Below are positions 7,759 to 16,801 of a stretch of 64,000 bases of DNA, one piece after another; the first letter of the stretch is position 1, and every line of letters begins with the position of its first letter. Below the pieces are notes generated by a model. That model was not told the origin of the DNA and did not search any database. It was given only the letters and a program-made list of their open reading frames with translations. The position numbers were made by a program, and so were the translations under genes. Location: assembly GCF_019904155.1 (NCBI RefSeq), contig NZ_JAHCMB010000148.1, positions 105,971 through 169,970 of the forward strand, written 5' to 3'. The stretch is from Paenibacillus sinensis (GTDB lineage Bacteria > Bacillota > Bacilli > Paenibacillales > Paenibacillaceae).

Positions 7759-7797
7759 AAGGCATATCGTCCGTTAGCGGATGATATGCCTTTTTTT
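7759..7797 (+). terminator. Attenuator terminator before the ABC exporter
   Basis: 15-bp stem (7759-7773 with 7778-7792, one G-T pair), tetraloop TTAG, and seven T (7791-7797). It lies 57 bases before the first exporter gene and must be bypassed for expression. Confidence 0.88.
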
Positions 7798-7853
7798 GTT
7801 GACCGCTATCCCCTTTGCCGACACAACCTCTACCTGAAAGGAAGGGATTCTTC

Positions 7854-9596
7854 ATGTTTTCCGTGTTAAAAGATCTTGGCTGGTTCTTCAGCCGGGAGAA
7901 AAAGCGCTACTTGATCGGACTTATCATTCTGATCGTGGCCGGCGTCTTTGAACTGCTTCCCCCGCGTCTCTTGGGGAGCGCTATTGATGAAATCGTACGC
8001 GGCTCCATTACCTCCGGCTCGCTGGCCCGGTACATTGCTATGATACTGGCTCTGCTGCTTCTCATTTACTGGATGACGTACATATGGATGCACAATCTGT
8101 TCGGAGGCTCCAACCTCGTCGAACGGCTGCTGCGTTCCCGTTTCATGGGACGCCTGATGACGATGACGCCATCTTTCTTTGAGAAGAACCGTACCGGCGA
8201 CCTGATGGCCCGTGCCACCAACGATATCCGTGCCGTCTCCGTCACCGTAGGCTTCGGCATGCTGACCCTTGTCGACTCCACCGTGTTCTTCTCCGTTGTA
8301 TTGCTCGCCATGGGCTTTCTTGTCAGCTGGAAGCTGACGCTCGCCGCGGTGCTGCCACTGCCCTTAATTGCCATCGCCATGGCCTTATACGGCAAAGCCA
8401 TCCACGACCGCTACACACTGGCGCAAGACGCGTTCGGCGATATGAACGACCAGGTGCTGGAGTCGGTTTCCGGCATTCGCGTCATCCGCGCCTATGTCCA
8501 GGAACGGCATGACGAGAAGCGGTTCGCGGACATTACGGATGATGTGTACCGCAAAAATATGGCCGTCGCCCGTGTGGACTCCTTCTTCGAGCCCACCATT
8601 CGCTTCTGCGTCGGACTGAGCTATATCATCGGACTGACTTACGGTATCTACCTTGTCTTCCGGAATCAAATTACACTTGGCGATCTCGTGTCCTTCAATA
8701 TGTATCTCGGGATGATCGTGTGGCCGATGTTCGCCATCGGCGAACTCATCAACATCATGCAGCGGGGCGGCGCCTCACTGGAACGGATTGATGAGACGCT
8801 GAATTCCGTGCCTGACGTGCGGGACCCGGAAGTGACTGTTCCGGTTGCTTCGCCGGATAAGATTCAATTTAACCATGTGACGTTTCGCTACCCTACGTCA
8901 ACCATTGATAATCTGATCGACATCAGCCTGACGCTGCATAAGGGCCAGACACTCGGCATCGTCGGGCGGACCGGCAGCGGCAAGTCCACGCTGCTCAAGC
9001 AGCTGCTGCATGAATATCCGGCAGGCACCGGCACTCTTACCATCTCGGACGTTCCGATCCAGGACATTTCGCTGGACAGTCTGCACAGCTGGATGGGCTA
9101 TGTGCCGCAGGAGCAAATCCTGTTCTCCAAGACCGTCCGCGAGAACATACAGTTCGGACTTGATGGTGCAAGCGACGACAAGATCCTTGAAGCGGTATCC
9201 ACCGCCGCCTTCCTGGGAGATTTGGAGACGCTGGAGAGCGGGCTGGACACTCTTGTCGGCGAACGCGGCGTCTCCCTCTCCGGAGGCCAGAAGCAGCGGG
9301 TTTCGCTGTCCCGGGCATTCATCGCCAAGCCGGAAATTTTGATCCTGGACGATGCCTTGTCCGCGGTAGATGCCCGGACTGAAGCGCAGATCGTCGAGAA
9401 CATCCGCTCCCGGCGGGCGGGCAAGACCACCCTGATCTCCACTCACCGCTTGTCCGCAATCGAACACGCCGATCAGATCGTCGTGCTTGACGGGGGCATG
9501 ATAACCGAGCGGGGAACCCATCAGGAGCTGCTTGCCAAGGGGGGCTGGTACCGTGAGCAGTACGAACGCCAGCAGCTGGAGAATAACTTGTCCTAA
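7854..9596 (+). CDS. bmrC: Heterodimeric ABC multidrug exporter subunit, BmrC-like
   Basis: 580-aa half-transporter: six membrane helices (about 1-300), then a nucleotide-binding domain with Walker A GRTGSGKST (about 371-379), Q-loop VPQEQ, signature LSGGQ (475-479), Walker B ILILDD (Asp499) and H-loop STHR. The residue after Walker B is Asp500 where a catalytic Glu is usual, so this subunit brings a degenerate ATP site, as in BmrC. ATG 7854 follows GGAAGGG; upstream in-frame TTG 7815 has no ribosome site. It is expected to pair with the next gene and to export hydrophobic drugs. Expression is probably controlled by the upstream attenuator. Confidence 0.88.
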   Translation: MFSVLKDLGWFFSREKKRYLIGLIILIVAGVFELLPPRLLGSAIDEIVRGSITSGSLARYIAMILALLLLIYWMTYIWMHNLFGGSNLVERLLRSRFMGRLMTMTPSFFEKNRTGDLMARATNDIRAVSVTVGFGMLTLVDSTVFFSVVLLAMGFLVSWKLTLAAVLPLPLIAIAMALYGKAIHDRYTLAQDAFGDMNDQVLESVSGIRVIRAYVQERHDEKRFADITDDVYRKNMAVARVDSFFEPTIRFCVGLSYIIGLTYGIYLVFRNQITLGDLVSFNMYLGMIVWPMFAIGELINIMQRGGASLERIDETLNSVPDVRDPEVTVPVASPDKIQFNHVTFRYPTSTIDNLIDISLTLHKGQTLGIVGRTGSGKSTLLKQLLHEYPAGTGTLTISDVPIQDISLDSLHSWMGYVPQEQILFSKTVRENIQFGLDGASDDKILEAVSTAAFLGDLETLESGLDTLVGERGVSLSGGQKQRVSLSRAFIAKPEILILDDALSAVDARTEAQIVENIRSRRAGKTTLISTHRLSAIEHADQIVVLDGGMITERGTHQELLAKGGWYREQYERQQLENNLS

Positions 9597-9668
9597 ATAA
9601 CGTAGCTGCTGTCCGAAGCAGCTTCCCGAACTACGAATTCGACCGATTCTTGAGGAGGTGCCATCACC

Positions 9669-11786
9669 TTGAAACCTAATACAGGCAGGCGTCTATTGCA
9701 GTACGCCCTGCAAGCCAAAACCACATTTATCGCTGCGCTGCTGCTGCTCTCCATCGGAGTGGCGGCAGAGCTCGCCGGCCCTTTCATTGCCCGGAGCATG
9801 ATCGACAACCACATGCTGGCGATTGAGAAGCCTTACTATCAGACCCAGAACGCAGAAGGAGCCGTATCCTACAACGGCGTCTATTACAAACGGGGCGACC
9901 GGTTCGAAGCCGGCGAGGCGCAAGGCCCGGAGATCCGCCTGGTCCAGATCGGGCGCAGCTTCTATTTCATCAATGAGCCCGTGAAGTCGCTGTCCGGAGA
10001 CCGGACTTATTCGGACGGTCAGGTGGTTATTCGTGACGGGGGCGAGACCGCCAGCTATCCGGCTGTGAAGCTCTCGACGAATGATGTATTCGCATTTTAC
10101 AAGCCCGAGTTTCCCGGTATTTATCAGCTGGTCGGTATGTACGGTCTGTTCCTCGTCATCTCGATCTTTGCCGAATTCGGCAAGACGTATTGGCTGCAAT
10201 CCTCGGCCAACCAGGTTGTCCGTAAGCTGCGTACGGATGTATATGCGCATATTCAGCGGCTTCCGGTATATTTCTTCGACAATCTGCCCGCCGGCAAAGT
10301 CGTTTCCCGGGTCACCAACGACACCGAGGCGATCAAAGAGCTGTTCATCGCGGTGCTGTCGAATTTCGCTTCCGGCATCATTAACATCATCGGTGTGTAT
10401 ATCGCGCTGTTCCTGCTGGATTTCCGACTGGGCCTGATCAGTTTGTTCATCGCGCCGATCATCGTCGTCTGGATCATTCTGTATCGTAAAGTTGCAACCA
10501 AGTACAACACAATCATCCGCTCGCGTCTGAGCGAGATCAACGCCATTATCAACGAGTCGATTCAGGGCATGTCCATTATCCGGATTTTCCGCCGCCAGAA
10601 GGAGCGGATGGCCGAATTCGAGACCTTGAACGAGGATTACCTGAAATACCAGGACAAAATGCTTAATTTGAACTCGCTGACCTCCCACAACCTGGTAGGA
10701 TCGCTGCGCAACTTCGCCTTCGTGCTTGTGCTCCTGTACTTCGGATTCGGCAGCCTGGGCGGCGGCACAATCGTATCGCTCGGTGTTCTATACGCCTTCG
10801 TCGACGTGCTCGGACGCATGTTCCAGCCGATTATCGGCATGGTCAACCAGCTTGCCAACCTCGATACCTCCATGGTATCCGCAGGCCGTGTGTTCAAGCT
10901 TATGGACGAACCGGGCGAGCCTGTCACAGACGGTGAAATGCCGCGCTATAAAGGTGATGTCGTGTTCGAGGACGTTTCCTTTGCCTATAAAAAAGATTAT
11001 GTCCTGCGTGACATCTCCTTTGCAGCTCGCCCAGGCGAGACGGTCGCGCTTGTGGGGCACACAGGCTCCGGCAAAAGCTCAATCATCAATCTGCTGTTCC
11101 GTTTCTACGACCCGCAGAAGGGCTCGATCTATATCGACGGCAAGAAGACAACCGATATTCCGAAGCAGTGGCTGCGCAAGCATATGGGCATCGTGCTTCA
11201 GGACCCTTACCTCTTCACGGGTACGATCGCGTCCAACGTCAGTCTGGGCGATGAACGCATCTCCCGGGAGCGCATAGAAGCCGCGCTTCGCGAGGTAGGT
11301 GCAGACCGGCTGCTGGCCCATCTGCCGCAGGGCTTCGACGAACCTGTCGTCGAGAAAGGCAGTACGCTCTCGGCCGGCCAGCGCCAGCTGATCTCCTTCG
11401 CCCGGGCGCTCGCTTTTGATCCGGCGATTCTGATTCTGGACGAGGCGACGTCCAATATCGACACCGAGACGGAGAGCATCATCCAGCAGGCGCTGGAGGT
11501 CCTGAAGCAAGGGCGGACCACCTTTATCATCGCCCATCGCCTCTCCACCATCCGCAGCGCGGACCAGATCCTCGTCCTGCACCGCGGCGAGATTGTCGAG
11601 CGCGGCAGCCACGACGAGCTGATGGCGCTCGGCGGCCGGTATCGGCGCATGTATGAGCTGCAGAGCGGTTCCTCCGCGATGGCGGAACTGTCAGCTGCCG
11701 ATGCAGCGCATGCGGCCAGTAACAAGCCGGATCGTCAAGGTTCTCCGGCTGCGACCGCTGAGGCTGCGGCTGCAGCCAAGGCATAG
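9669..11786 (+). CDS. bmrD: Heterodimeric ABC multidrug exporter subunit, BmrD-like
   Basis: 705-aa half-transporter starting at TTG 9669, fixed by AGGAGGTG eight bases upstream. An extracytoplasmic insert of about 85 residues between membrane helices 1 and 2 (residues about 50-140, with repeats of GDR- and Y-rich strands) is typical of BmrD-type subunits. Nucleotide-binding domain: Walker A GHTGSGKSS (463-471), signature LSAGQ (567-571), Walker B ILILDEA with the catalytic Glu592 present, H-loop AHR. It thus supplies the active-site Glu missing from its partner. The C terminus carries a 45-residue Ala-rich tail of low complexity. A strong terminator follows. Confidence 0.88.
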   Translation: MKPNTGRRLLQYALQAKTTFIAALLLLSIGVAAELAGPFIARSMIDNHMLAIEKPYYQTQNAEGAVSYNGVYYKRGDRFEAGEAQGPEIRLVQIGRSFYFINEPVKSLSGDRTYSDGQVVIRDGGETASYPAVKLSTNDVFAFYKPEFPGIYQLVGMYGLFLVISIFAEFGKTYWLQSSANQVVRKLRTDVYAHIQRLPVYFFDNLPAGKVVSRVTNDTEAIKELFIAVLSNFASGIINIIGVYIALFLLDFRLGLISLFIAPIIVVWIILYRKVATKYNTIIRSRLSEINAIINESIQGMSIIRIFRRQKERMAEFETLNEDYLKYQDKMLNLNSLTSHNLVGSLRNFAFVLVLLYFGFGSLGGGTIVSLGVLYAFVDVLGRMFQPIIGMVNQLANLDTSMVSAGRVFKLMDEPGEPVTDGEMPRYKGDVVFEDVSFAYKKDYVLRDISFAARPGETVALVGHTGSGKSSIINLLFRFYDPQKGSIYIDGKKTTDIPKQWLRKHMGIVLQDPYLFTGTIASNVSLGDERISRERIEAALREVGADRLLAHLPQGFDEPVVEKGSTLSAGQRQLISFARALAFDPAILILDEATSNIDTETESIIQQALEVLKQGRTTFIIAHRLSTIRSADQILVLHRGEIVERGSHDELMALGGRYRRMYELQSGSSAMAELSAADAAHAASNKPDRQGSPAATAEAAAAAKA

Positions 11787-11880
11787 CCGGCGCTGCAGTC
11801 CGCGAACCGGCAGGGATAAGACTCTGCCGGCAATGATCTAGCTGCCAGATCGGGCGGAGCGCCGGAGAAGGCATGACAGA

Positions 11881-11930
11881 AAGAGCTGCTCCAAAATGTA
11901 GACTAATCTACACTTTGAGCAGCTCTTTTC
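11881..11930 (+). terminator. Intrinsic terminator of the exporter operon
   Basis: Long hairpin with outer arms AAAGAGCTGCTC/GAGCAGCTCTTT and inner arms TGTAGA/TCTACA, followed by TTTTCTTTGTT. Confidence 0.85.
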
Positions 11931-12014
11931 TTTGTTCCAATGACAGCGTGCTTCCCGAGTACTAATAGCTGACGGGGTGCCCAGCTGTCATTTGTTTTTC
12001 ATATCATAGTCACG

Positions 12015-13292
12015 TTACTTGCTGCGGCCATTTCTCCACTTCTTATTCAATTCTTCCATAATATCGTCAAAGCTCTTGCTATTAACCCCAGTGCCCGATA
12101 GGATGATCTCTCTTTTATAATCCGGAAGCCACATTCCGACCATTCCATCAGAATCAATTTGCTCTACGGATTTCTTGGCCGGACTGGTCACGCCCGATGA
12201 GCTCTCGTCAAGCTCAAAATTACGTAGATCGGACAGCGCAGCAGGCCAATCAGCGGTTTTGACTGAAGAAATCCCGTCTGCCGTTTTGTAATACCCGGAT
12301 TCATTGAGAAACCAGTCCAGCCAAGCTCTTGCCGCATCTTTGTTGCTGCTGTGCTTATTGATGGCCACAGAATATCCGCCATAGCTTAACGGAATATTCT
12401 TGCCATTCACCTCAAAAGAGAAAGGTAAAAACCCGATATCCCCGGCTTTCGGAGCAATGGATCTAATATATGCCAACCCGGAAGAGTCCAGGTGCATCGC
12501 ACCAACATTGCCGTGGGCCAATTCACCCATTCCCGATTGATCGGTCATGGGATCTTTCTCGATTAGCCCTTGTCTCGCGAGTTCATAGAGCAGCTTGTAA
12601 GTCTCATAATATGGAGTACCCGGCGAAAAAGGGCTGTCGCTATCCGGCATTGTGACGCTGTAATAATCGGGCTGCTTGCTGAGCGCCATGGCATGAAATT
12701 CCCAATTAAGCAAAGTCCAGCCGTTCGAGTAATTCGTGGAATACGGAATGGCATGCGTGCTCTTCTTGATCTTGTTCATCTCATCTAAGAACCGGTCGGG
12801 CTCTATTGAAACGGAGGATAAACCTGCACTTGAGAACACTTCTTTATTGTAGACAATTCCAGGGATCGCAATGGAAAAGGGAATCCCGTAGGTTAATCCG
12901 TTGCAGGAGTGGTCCTCTGCGTGATAATACGTTTTCTCAAGTTTGGTTGTCTCACCCAGCGGTTCAAAGAAATCCGGAAGATCAGCGGTTTTGATATTTC
13001 TGGGAATGAACAATACATCCCCGTATTCATTCGCATTCATCCGCAGTCTCATCATGCCCTCGTAGTCGCTCAGCGCTTCAAATTTCACATTGACATCCGG
13101 GTACTTTTGATTAAATCTTGCTCTATAATCCTCAAACCATGTATCTGTAACATCTGTACGATCGGTAATAACGGTAATATCACCATTTATAATGCCATCA
13201 TCTGAGAGAGATCCTCCTGGTTCCTCCTTACAAGCGGTGATCATGAGCAGGCTACAGCAGACAAGGACAACGGGAATGAGCTTGATTAGCAT
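12015..13292 (-). CDS. Extracellular solute-binding lipoprotein (family 1), orphan
   Basis: 425-aa substrate-binding protein of the sugar/oligosaccharide ABC class. The signal peptide ends in a lipobox (LLMITAC, Cys21) so it is membrane-anchored outside the cell. The body shows the two-lobe pattern (DTWFEDYRARFNQKYPDVNVKFE, later GYSVAINKHSSNKDAARAWLDWFL). No permease or ATPase gene is adjacent, so it must share a transporter elsewhere or act as a sensor. ATG 13292 follows GGAGGT. A cre-like site lies about 75 bases upstream, suggesting CcpA control, in keeping with a sugar ligand. Confidence 0.85.
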   Translation of the reverse strand: MLIKLIPVVLVCCSLLMITACKEEPGGSLSDDGIINGDITVITDRTDVTDTWFEDYRARFNQKYPDVNVKFEALSDYEGMMRLRMNANEYGDVLFIPRNIKTADLPDFFEPLGETTKLEKTYYHAEDHSCNGLTYGIPFSIAIPGIVYNKEVFSSAGLSSVSIEPDRFLDEMNKIKKSTHAIPYSTNYSNGWTLLNWEFHAMALSKQPDYYSVTMPDSDSPFSPGTPYYETYKLLYELARQGLIEKDPMTDQSGMGELAHGNVGAMHLDSSGLAYIRSIAPKAGDIGFLPFSFEVNGKNIPLSYGGYSVAINKHSSNKDAARAWLDWFLNESGYYKTADGISSVKTADWPAALSDLRNFELDESSSGVTSPAKKSVEQIDSDGMVGMWLPDYKREIILSGTGVNSKSFDDIMEELNKKWRNGRSK

Positions 13293-13367
13293 GCAATACC
13301 TCCAGATTCAATGGTGTGAAAAAATGGCTGCCATTATATGATCAGCATTTTGGCATTATCCGCCGAT

Positions 13368-13381
13368 TGAAAGCGCTTTAT
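13368..13381 (-). promoter_or_regulatory. cre-like catabolite-response box
   Basis: TGAAAGCGCTTTAT differs in two end positions from the symmetric TGAAAGCGCTTTCA that CcpA binds. It lies about 75 bases upstream of the solute-binding lipoprotein start. Confidence 0.6.
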
Positions 13382-13555
13382 AGATGGATTAAAAATGTTA
13401 TCAATAACAAAACTATCGATAGTAGATGTATTTGTTATTTCCAAATCCATAATACCACACACTCAATAACTACCCTGTTATAAAGATCATTCCTATCTAC
13501 AAAAAGAAAATCCCGAAATAATTGCATAACATAGCAATCGCTGAAAATAACAAAA

Positions 13556-13597
13556 AGAGGCGTCTGAAGGAGCAATAAATGACTCCTAGACACCTCT
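13556..13597 (-). terminator. Intrinsic terminator of the HEPN-like gene
   Basis: Interrupted stem AGAGG-GTCT-AGGAG paired with CTCCT-AGAC-CCTCT (one mismatch position), followed on the minus strand by T5G T2 A T5-like sequence. Confidence 0.7.
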
Positions 13598-13654
13598 TTG
13601 GGATAGACGAGGGAAGTTTCCCTCTCTCTACGGAGAATGGATGCGACTCCTTCG

Positions 13655-14173
13655 TCAATGATGCCGCCGCTTCAGATCAGCCGCGGGATAATGGCCGAGC
13701 AGTTCCTCCTCGTCCAGCTTGCCTTCCAGTCCAAGCTTCCGGTACAGCTCGGTGCAGTAGCCCTGGAGCTTGAGTTCAAGTGCTCCCGCTTTGTTCTTGA
13801 AGCGCTTCAGCTCCCGAATGATCCCGGCCCGCCCCGATGGCGTGAACGTATCCTGAATACGCTCTTTGAAATAATCATGCACAATATAATTCCGCTGCTT
13901 CCACACATGATGAAGCTGGGCTGTCTCTTCTTCCGAGAATGAGAAATGATGTTGGATTTCCTTGATGAGCTGGCCGAGTGAGTTGCCGAGCTTGCGTTGA
14001 TATAAATCCGCCAAATCTGCTTCGGACGGCAGGGTTCCCTGCGACAGCTTCGTCAGCAGAAGCAGATTGGTCAGCTGCTGTTCGATCGCTTGGCAGTAAT
14101 AGACGGCCAGTCCGAAATAGGCGAACAGCTCTTTGGATTGTTCACTCTCCGTTGATTGCGTATCCTCCTTCAT
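13655..14173 (-). CDS. HEPN-like helical protein
   Basis: 172-aa all-helical protein. FAYFGLAVYYCQAIEQQLTNLL at residues 17-38 is typical of helix 1 of HEPN-type bundles, and WKQRNYIVHDYF (91-102) contains RNYIVH, matching the R-N-x3-H ribonuclease motif of HEPN domains (Arg94, His99). HEPN proteins are often RNases of toxin-antitoxin or defence systems, but no nucleotidyltransferase (MNT) partner or antitoxin gene is adjacent. ATG 14173 follows GGAGGGCAG. The function is therefore inferred only from the motif. Confidence 0.6.
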   Translation of the reverse strand: MKEDTQSTESEQSKELFAYFGLAVYYCQAIEQQLTNLLLLTKLSQGTLPSEADLADLYQRKLGNSLGQLIKEIQHHFSFSEEETAQLHHVWKQRNYIVHDYFKERIQDTFTPSGRAGIIRELKRFKNKAGALELKLQGYCTELYRKLGLEGKLDEEELLGHYPAADLKRRHH

Positions 14174-14340
14174 CTGCCCTCCGTTTATTTGTTCTATAGT
14201 GATGGCTGTGTTGATGTTCTATATGTAACCTGGTAGGTCTGAATGGAAGCGAAGAGAATTGCTTACTACATAAAACTTCGCCGGACCATTCGTTTTCTCC
14301 TCCATACAGTAGAAAAAAACGGCAAGAAGATTCGGATTAA

Positions 14341-14382
14341 GCAGAGGAAGGCCGGCTTCAACCGAAGCCGGCCTTCCTCTGC
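14341..14382. terminator. 19-bp perfect hairpin, intrinsic terminator
   Basis: GCAGAGGAAGGCCGGCTTC paired perfectly with its complement around loop AACC. It lies downstream of the minus-strand copper-binding protein gene. The T tract is poor, but the stem is exceptionally stable. Confidence 0.65.
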
Positions 14383-14416
14383 TGCCTCTATCGGTCAATC
14401 GGTCTTCTGCATCTAT

Positions 14417-14764
14417 TTATACCGGAACGGCTGTGGCTTCACTGACCTGACGGCAAATTTCGGCGCATCTCAGGCAGGCTTCGATGCAGTCACGGCAGTG
14501 TGTCTGCTCATAACGTTCGCATTCAGCGGCTGTGGCTTCACACACCTCTGCACAAAGAAGGCAAATTTCGGTGACGAACGGACTTTGCCGGGTCATTGCT
14601 TCGATTGCAAACGCACATATATCGGCGCATTCCCGGTCCATCCGGATACATTCCTGCAAACGTGCAAGGTCATATTGTTTCAGGCTGGAGACATAGCTAA
14701 AGTTACAGGCATTCATACATTTCAAGCATGCTTCAATGCAGTCCTGGTAATGAATTCGGGTCAT
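14417..14764 (-). CDS. Four-helix bundle copper-binding protein (Csp/DUF326)
   Basis: 115-aa cysteine-rich protein with repeated CxxxC pairs (DCIEACLKCMNAC, ECIRMDRECADIC, ICLLCAEVCEATAAEC, HCRDCIEACLRCAEIC). This spacing places Cys along the inside of a four-helix bundle that stores many Cu(I) ions in the cytosolic Csp3 group. No signal peptide is seen, fitting a cytosolic store. ATG 14764 follows GGAGG. Confidence 0.88.
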   Translation of the reverse strand: MTRIHYQDCIEACLKCMNACNFSYVSSLKQYDLARLQECIRMDRECADICAFAIEAMTRQSPFVTEICLLCAEVCEATAAECERYEQTHCRDCIEACLRCAEICRQVSEATAVPV

Positions 14765-14876
14765 AGCCTTTAACCTCCTGCAATCTATTGTAGTATGCCT
14801 TAGTATTAACCTTCGACTGTTCTACCGAATCAATCCGCAAGCCATACCGCCCCCGTACAAGTAAGCTCATTCCGAC

Positions 14877-15881
14877 TTACAGATTGCGTCTAACCGCCGC
14901 AGGCCGGTTCGGCAGACGCCCTTCCAATCTTCGCAATTTCCTTCTCAAATCCTGTGCCGAAAAATGCTCCCCAATGAATACTGCAACATCGGCAACTTCG
15001 CCCTGCGGAGTAATTTTCAAAAAATCCGTCTCCCGGTAGGCGTATTGAAACAGAAACCGTCCGGATGTATCGCTGAAGGTCAGCACGCCTTTGGCTCTGT
15101 ATACATCATTCGGCAAATCCTTGATAAATGCCTCAAATGCCTCGCTGTTCACCGGGCGCTCAAAATAATGGGTATAGGCCATCACATGATCATGCGAAGC
15201 GCGCGGTTCTTCCTGATGCTCCGTATCTGCGCTGTCAACCTCTTGTCCAAACTGTCCCGCAGCAGCGGCTTTCTCCAGCTCTTCCATCATTTTCCTGATC
15301 TCGACGTCACATTGTACTGCGGGAACGATCTCGGCATACGCGTTCCATTTGCGGACCAGATTCCGGACTTCCTCCGCTTCCTCCGGCGTTACCCGATCCT
15401 GTTTGTTCAGAATCAGCAGCGAGGCGCAGCGGATCTGCTCCTGCATCAGCCGATAGGTCGCGCCTTTCTGCTCTCTGTACAGTCCGAGCAAGTGCGCGGT
15501 GTCAACGACTGTAATCAAGCCTTTCAACTCGACCTTGCTGTACAGCGATGTCTCCGTTACATTGTCGATAATGTCAAGCGGGTTCGCCGCACCCGTTGCT
15601 TCGATAACAACGACATCCGGTGCATCTCTCTTGACCAGCGTCGTCAGCTCCATGCTGAGATCCGCGCTCGCGGAACAACAAATACAGCCAGCCAGCAATT
15701 CAGCCATCGGAACGGAGCGGTCCACCAGCATGCCGTCAAAGTTCACTTCCCCTAGCTCGTTCATCACCACGGCCGGAAGAAGATGCTGCTCCTTCCAATC
15801 ATCCAGCAGCCGGTGCAGCAGCGTCGTCTTGCCGCTTCCCAGAAACCCGGACAAAATATAAACCGGAACCGTTTTATCCAT
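14877..15881 (-). CDS. CobW/COG0523 family metallochaperone GTPase
   Basis: GTPase with P-loop GFLGSGKTT (12-20), the family metal motif GCICC (Cys66, Cys68, Cys69), NKQD guanine motif and a C-terminal CobW_C domain; the His-containing stretch near 235 (ASHDHVMAYTHYFE) could also hold metal. Members deliver Zn, Co, Fe or nitrile-hydratase metals; which one is not readable here. ATG 15881 is preferred to 15917 because GGGAG lies 8 bases before it. No Zur box or client enzyme is adjacent. Confidence 0.85.
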   Translation of the reverse strand: MDKTVPVYILSGFLGSGKTTLLHRLLDDWKEQHLLPAVVMNELGEVNFDGMLVDRSVPMAELLAGCICCSASADLSMELTTLVKRDAPDVVVIEATGAANPLDIIDNVTETSLYSKVELKGLITVVDTAHLLGLYREQKGATYRLMQEQIRCASLLILNKQDRVTPEEAEEVRNLVRKWNAYAEIVPAVQCDVEIRKMMEELEKAAAAGQFGQEVDSADTEHQEEPRASHDHVMAYTHYFERPVNSEAFEAFIKDLPNDVYRAKGVLTFSDTSGRFLFQYAYRETDFLKITPQGEVADVAVFIGEHFSAQDLRRKLRRLEGRLPNRPAAVRRNL

Positions 15882-16030
15882 TCCTAATTCTCCCTTGATT
15901 CTGTTATCACTCTTCATTCCTGTGTTAAAAGTTTACTACACCGCAAATCCCCCTGCAAGCCGACAGATTACATTGTAATTGCTTTTTTGGATATTATTAT
16001 GTAATTTTATTGACTGAGCCTTTCCTTGTA

Positions 16031-16059
16031 TTGCATGCTTGTCCTGCCAGTCCTATGAT
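16031..16059 (+). promoter_or_regulatory. SigA-type promoter of moaB
   Basis: TTGCAT (16031-16036), 17-base spacer, TATGAT (16054-16059), about 43 bases before the moaB start. Confidence 0.65.
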
Positions 16060-16101
16060 AAAATCAGCAAGGTTACACACTAACGCCAAGGAGTGAGCTC
16101 A

Positions 16102-16617
16102 ATGAACTCAGTCGAACAGCATCGGCGCGAAGCACCGTCTTCCGTCAACTGTTTTGTTGTTACAGTTTCGGACACCCGCACGCCGGAGACAGACAAAGGA
16201 GGTCAACTGGCCGAGGCTTTGCTCGTGGAAGGCGGCTATACGGTCTCCGGAAGAGCAATCGTCAAAGACGATTATGACGAGATTCGCGAACTGTTATATA
16301 AATGCACAGCGGATGATCAGATCGAAGCCGTTGTGCTGACGGGGGGCACAGGGATCGCTCCGAGAGACTGTACCTATGAAGCGGTGGAATCCCTGCTGGA
16401 CAAAGAACTTCCTGGCTTCGGGGAGATCTTCCGATACCTGAGCTTTGCGGAAGACATCGGAACCGCAGCCATCCTCAGCAGAGCGATTGCAGGCACCATC
16501 GGGCGAACGGCGGTGTTCTCCGTTCCGGGATCGGTTGGCGCGGTCAAGCTGGCTTTGACCCGATTGATTGTTCCGGAGCTCAAGCATGTTATGCGCGAGT
16601 TGTATAAAGCCAACTAA
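16102..16617 (+). CDS. moaB: MoaB/Mog-type molybdenum cofactor biosynthesis protein
   Basis: Molybdopterin adenylyltransferase-type fold (MoaB/MogA). Motifs TVSDTRTPETDKGG (near 28-41), VVLTGGTGIAPRD (77-89) and the Pro-rich AVFSVPGSVGAVKLAL near 140 are all present. ATG 16102 follows AAGGAG; an in-frame GTG at 16093 lies inside that ribosome site. 171 aa, single gene with its own promoter. No other moa gene is nearby. Confidence 0.9.
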   Translation: MNSVEQHRREAPSSVNCFVVTVSDTRTPETDKGGQLAEALLVEGGYTVSGRAIVKDDYDEIRELLYKCTADDQIEAVVLTGGTGIAPRDCTYEAVESLLDKELPGFGEIFRYLSFAEDIGTAAILSRAIAGTIGRTAVFSVPGSVGAVKLALTRLIVPELKHVMRELYKAN

Positions 16618-16744
16618 ACAAGAGGCTCATTAGGCTCTACATTTCGACAATTGAATACAAAAACCGCACTCCCGGAACGGACAGGCTGCATAACAGATTC
16701 ACGAAATGCACCGCTGTGACGGGAGTATTTTTCGCACCATTCAC

Positions 16745-16773
16745 TTGACGTCACGACACTATCCACATATAAT
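16745..16773 (+). promoter_or_regulatory. SigA consensus promoter of the ArsR-ABC operon
   Basis: TTGACG (16745-16750), 17-base spacer, TATAAT (16768-16773). Transcription would start near 16780, at the left edge of the inverted repeat CACTTT-TCGCG-AAAGTG (16780-16796). Confidence 0.8.
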
Positions 16774-16801
16774 ATTGAACACTTTTCGCGAAAGTGCGAT
16801 T

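Larger units (their letters stand above)
13293..13654. other. Intergenic: cre-like site and terminator only
   Basis: No gene seen. The stretch is AT-rich and contains the cre-like box at 13368-13381 and, at 13556-13597, the terminator of the neighbouring gene. Confidence 0.6.

Noticed and set aside
16669..16730. Terminator after moaB (ACTCCCG...CGGGAGT then ATTTTT)
   Set aside because: Arms are 7 bp but separated by about 43 bases; too weak to list as a terminator.
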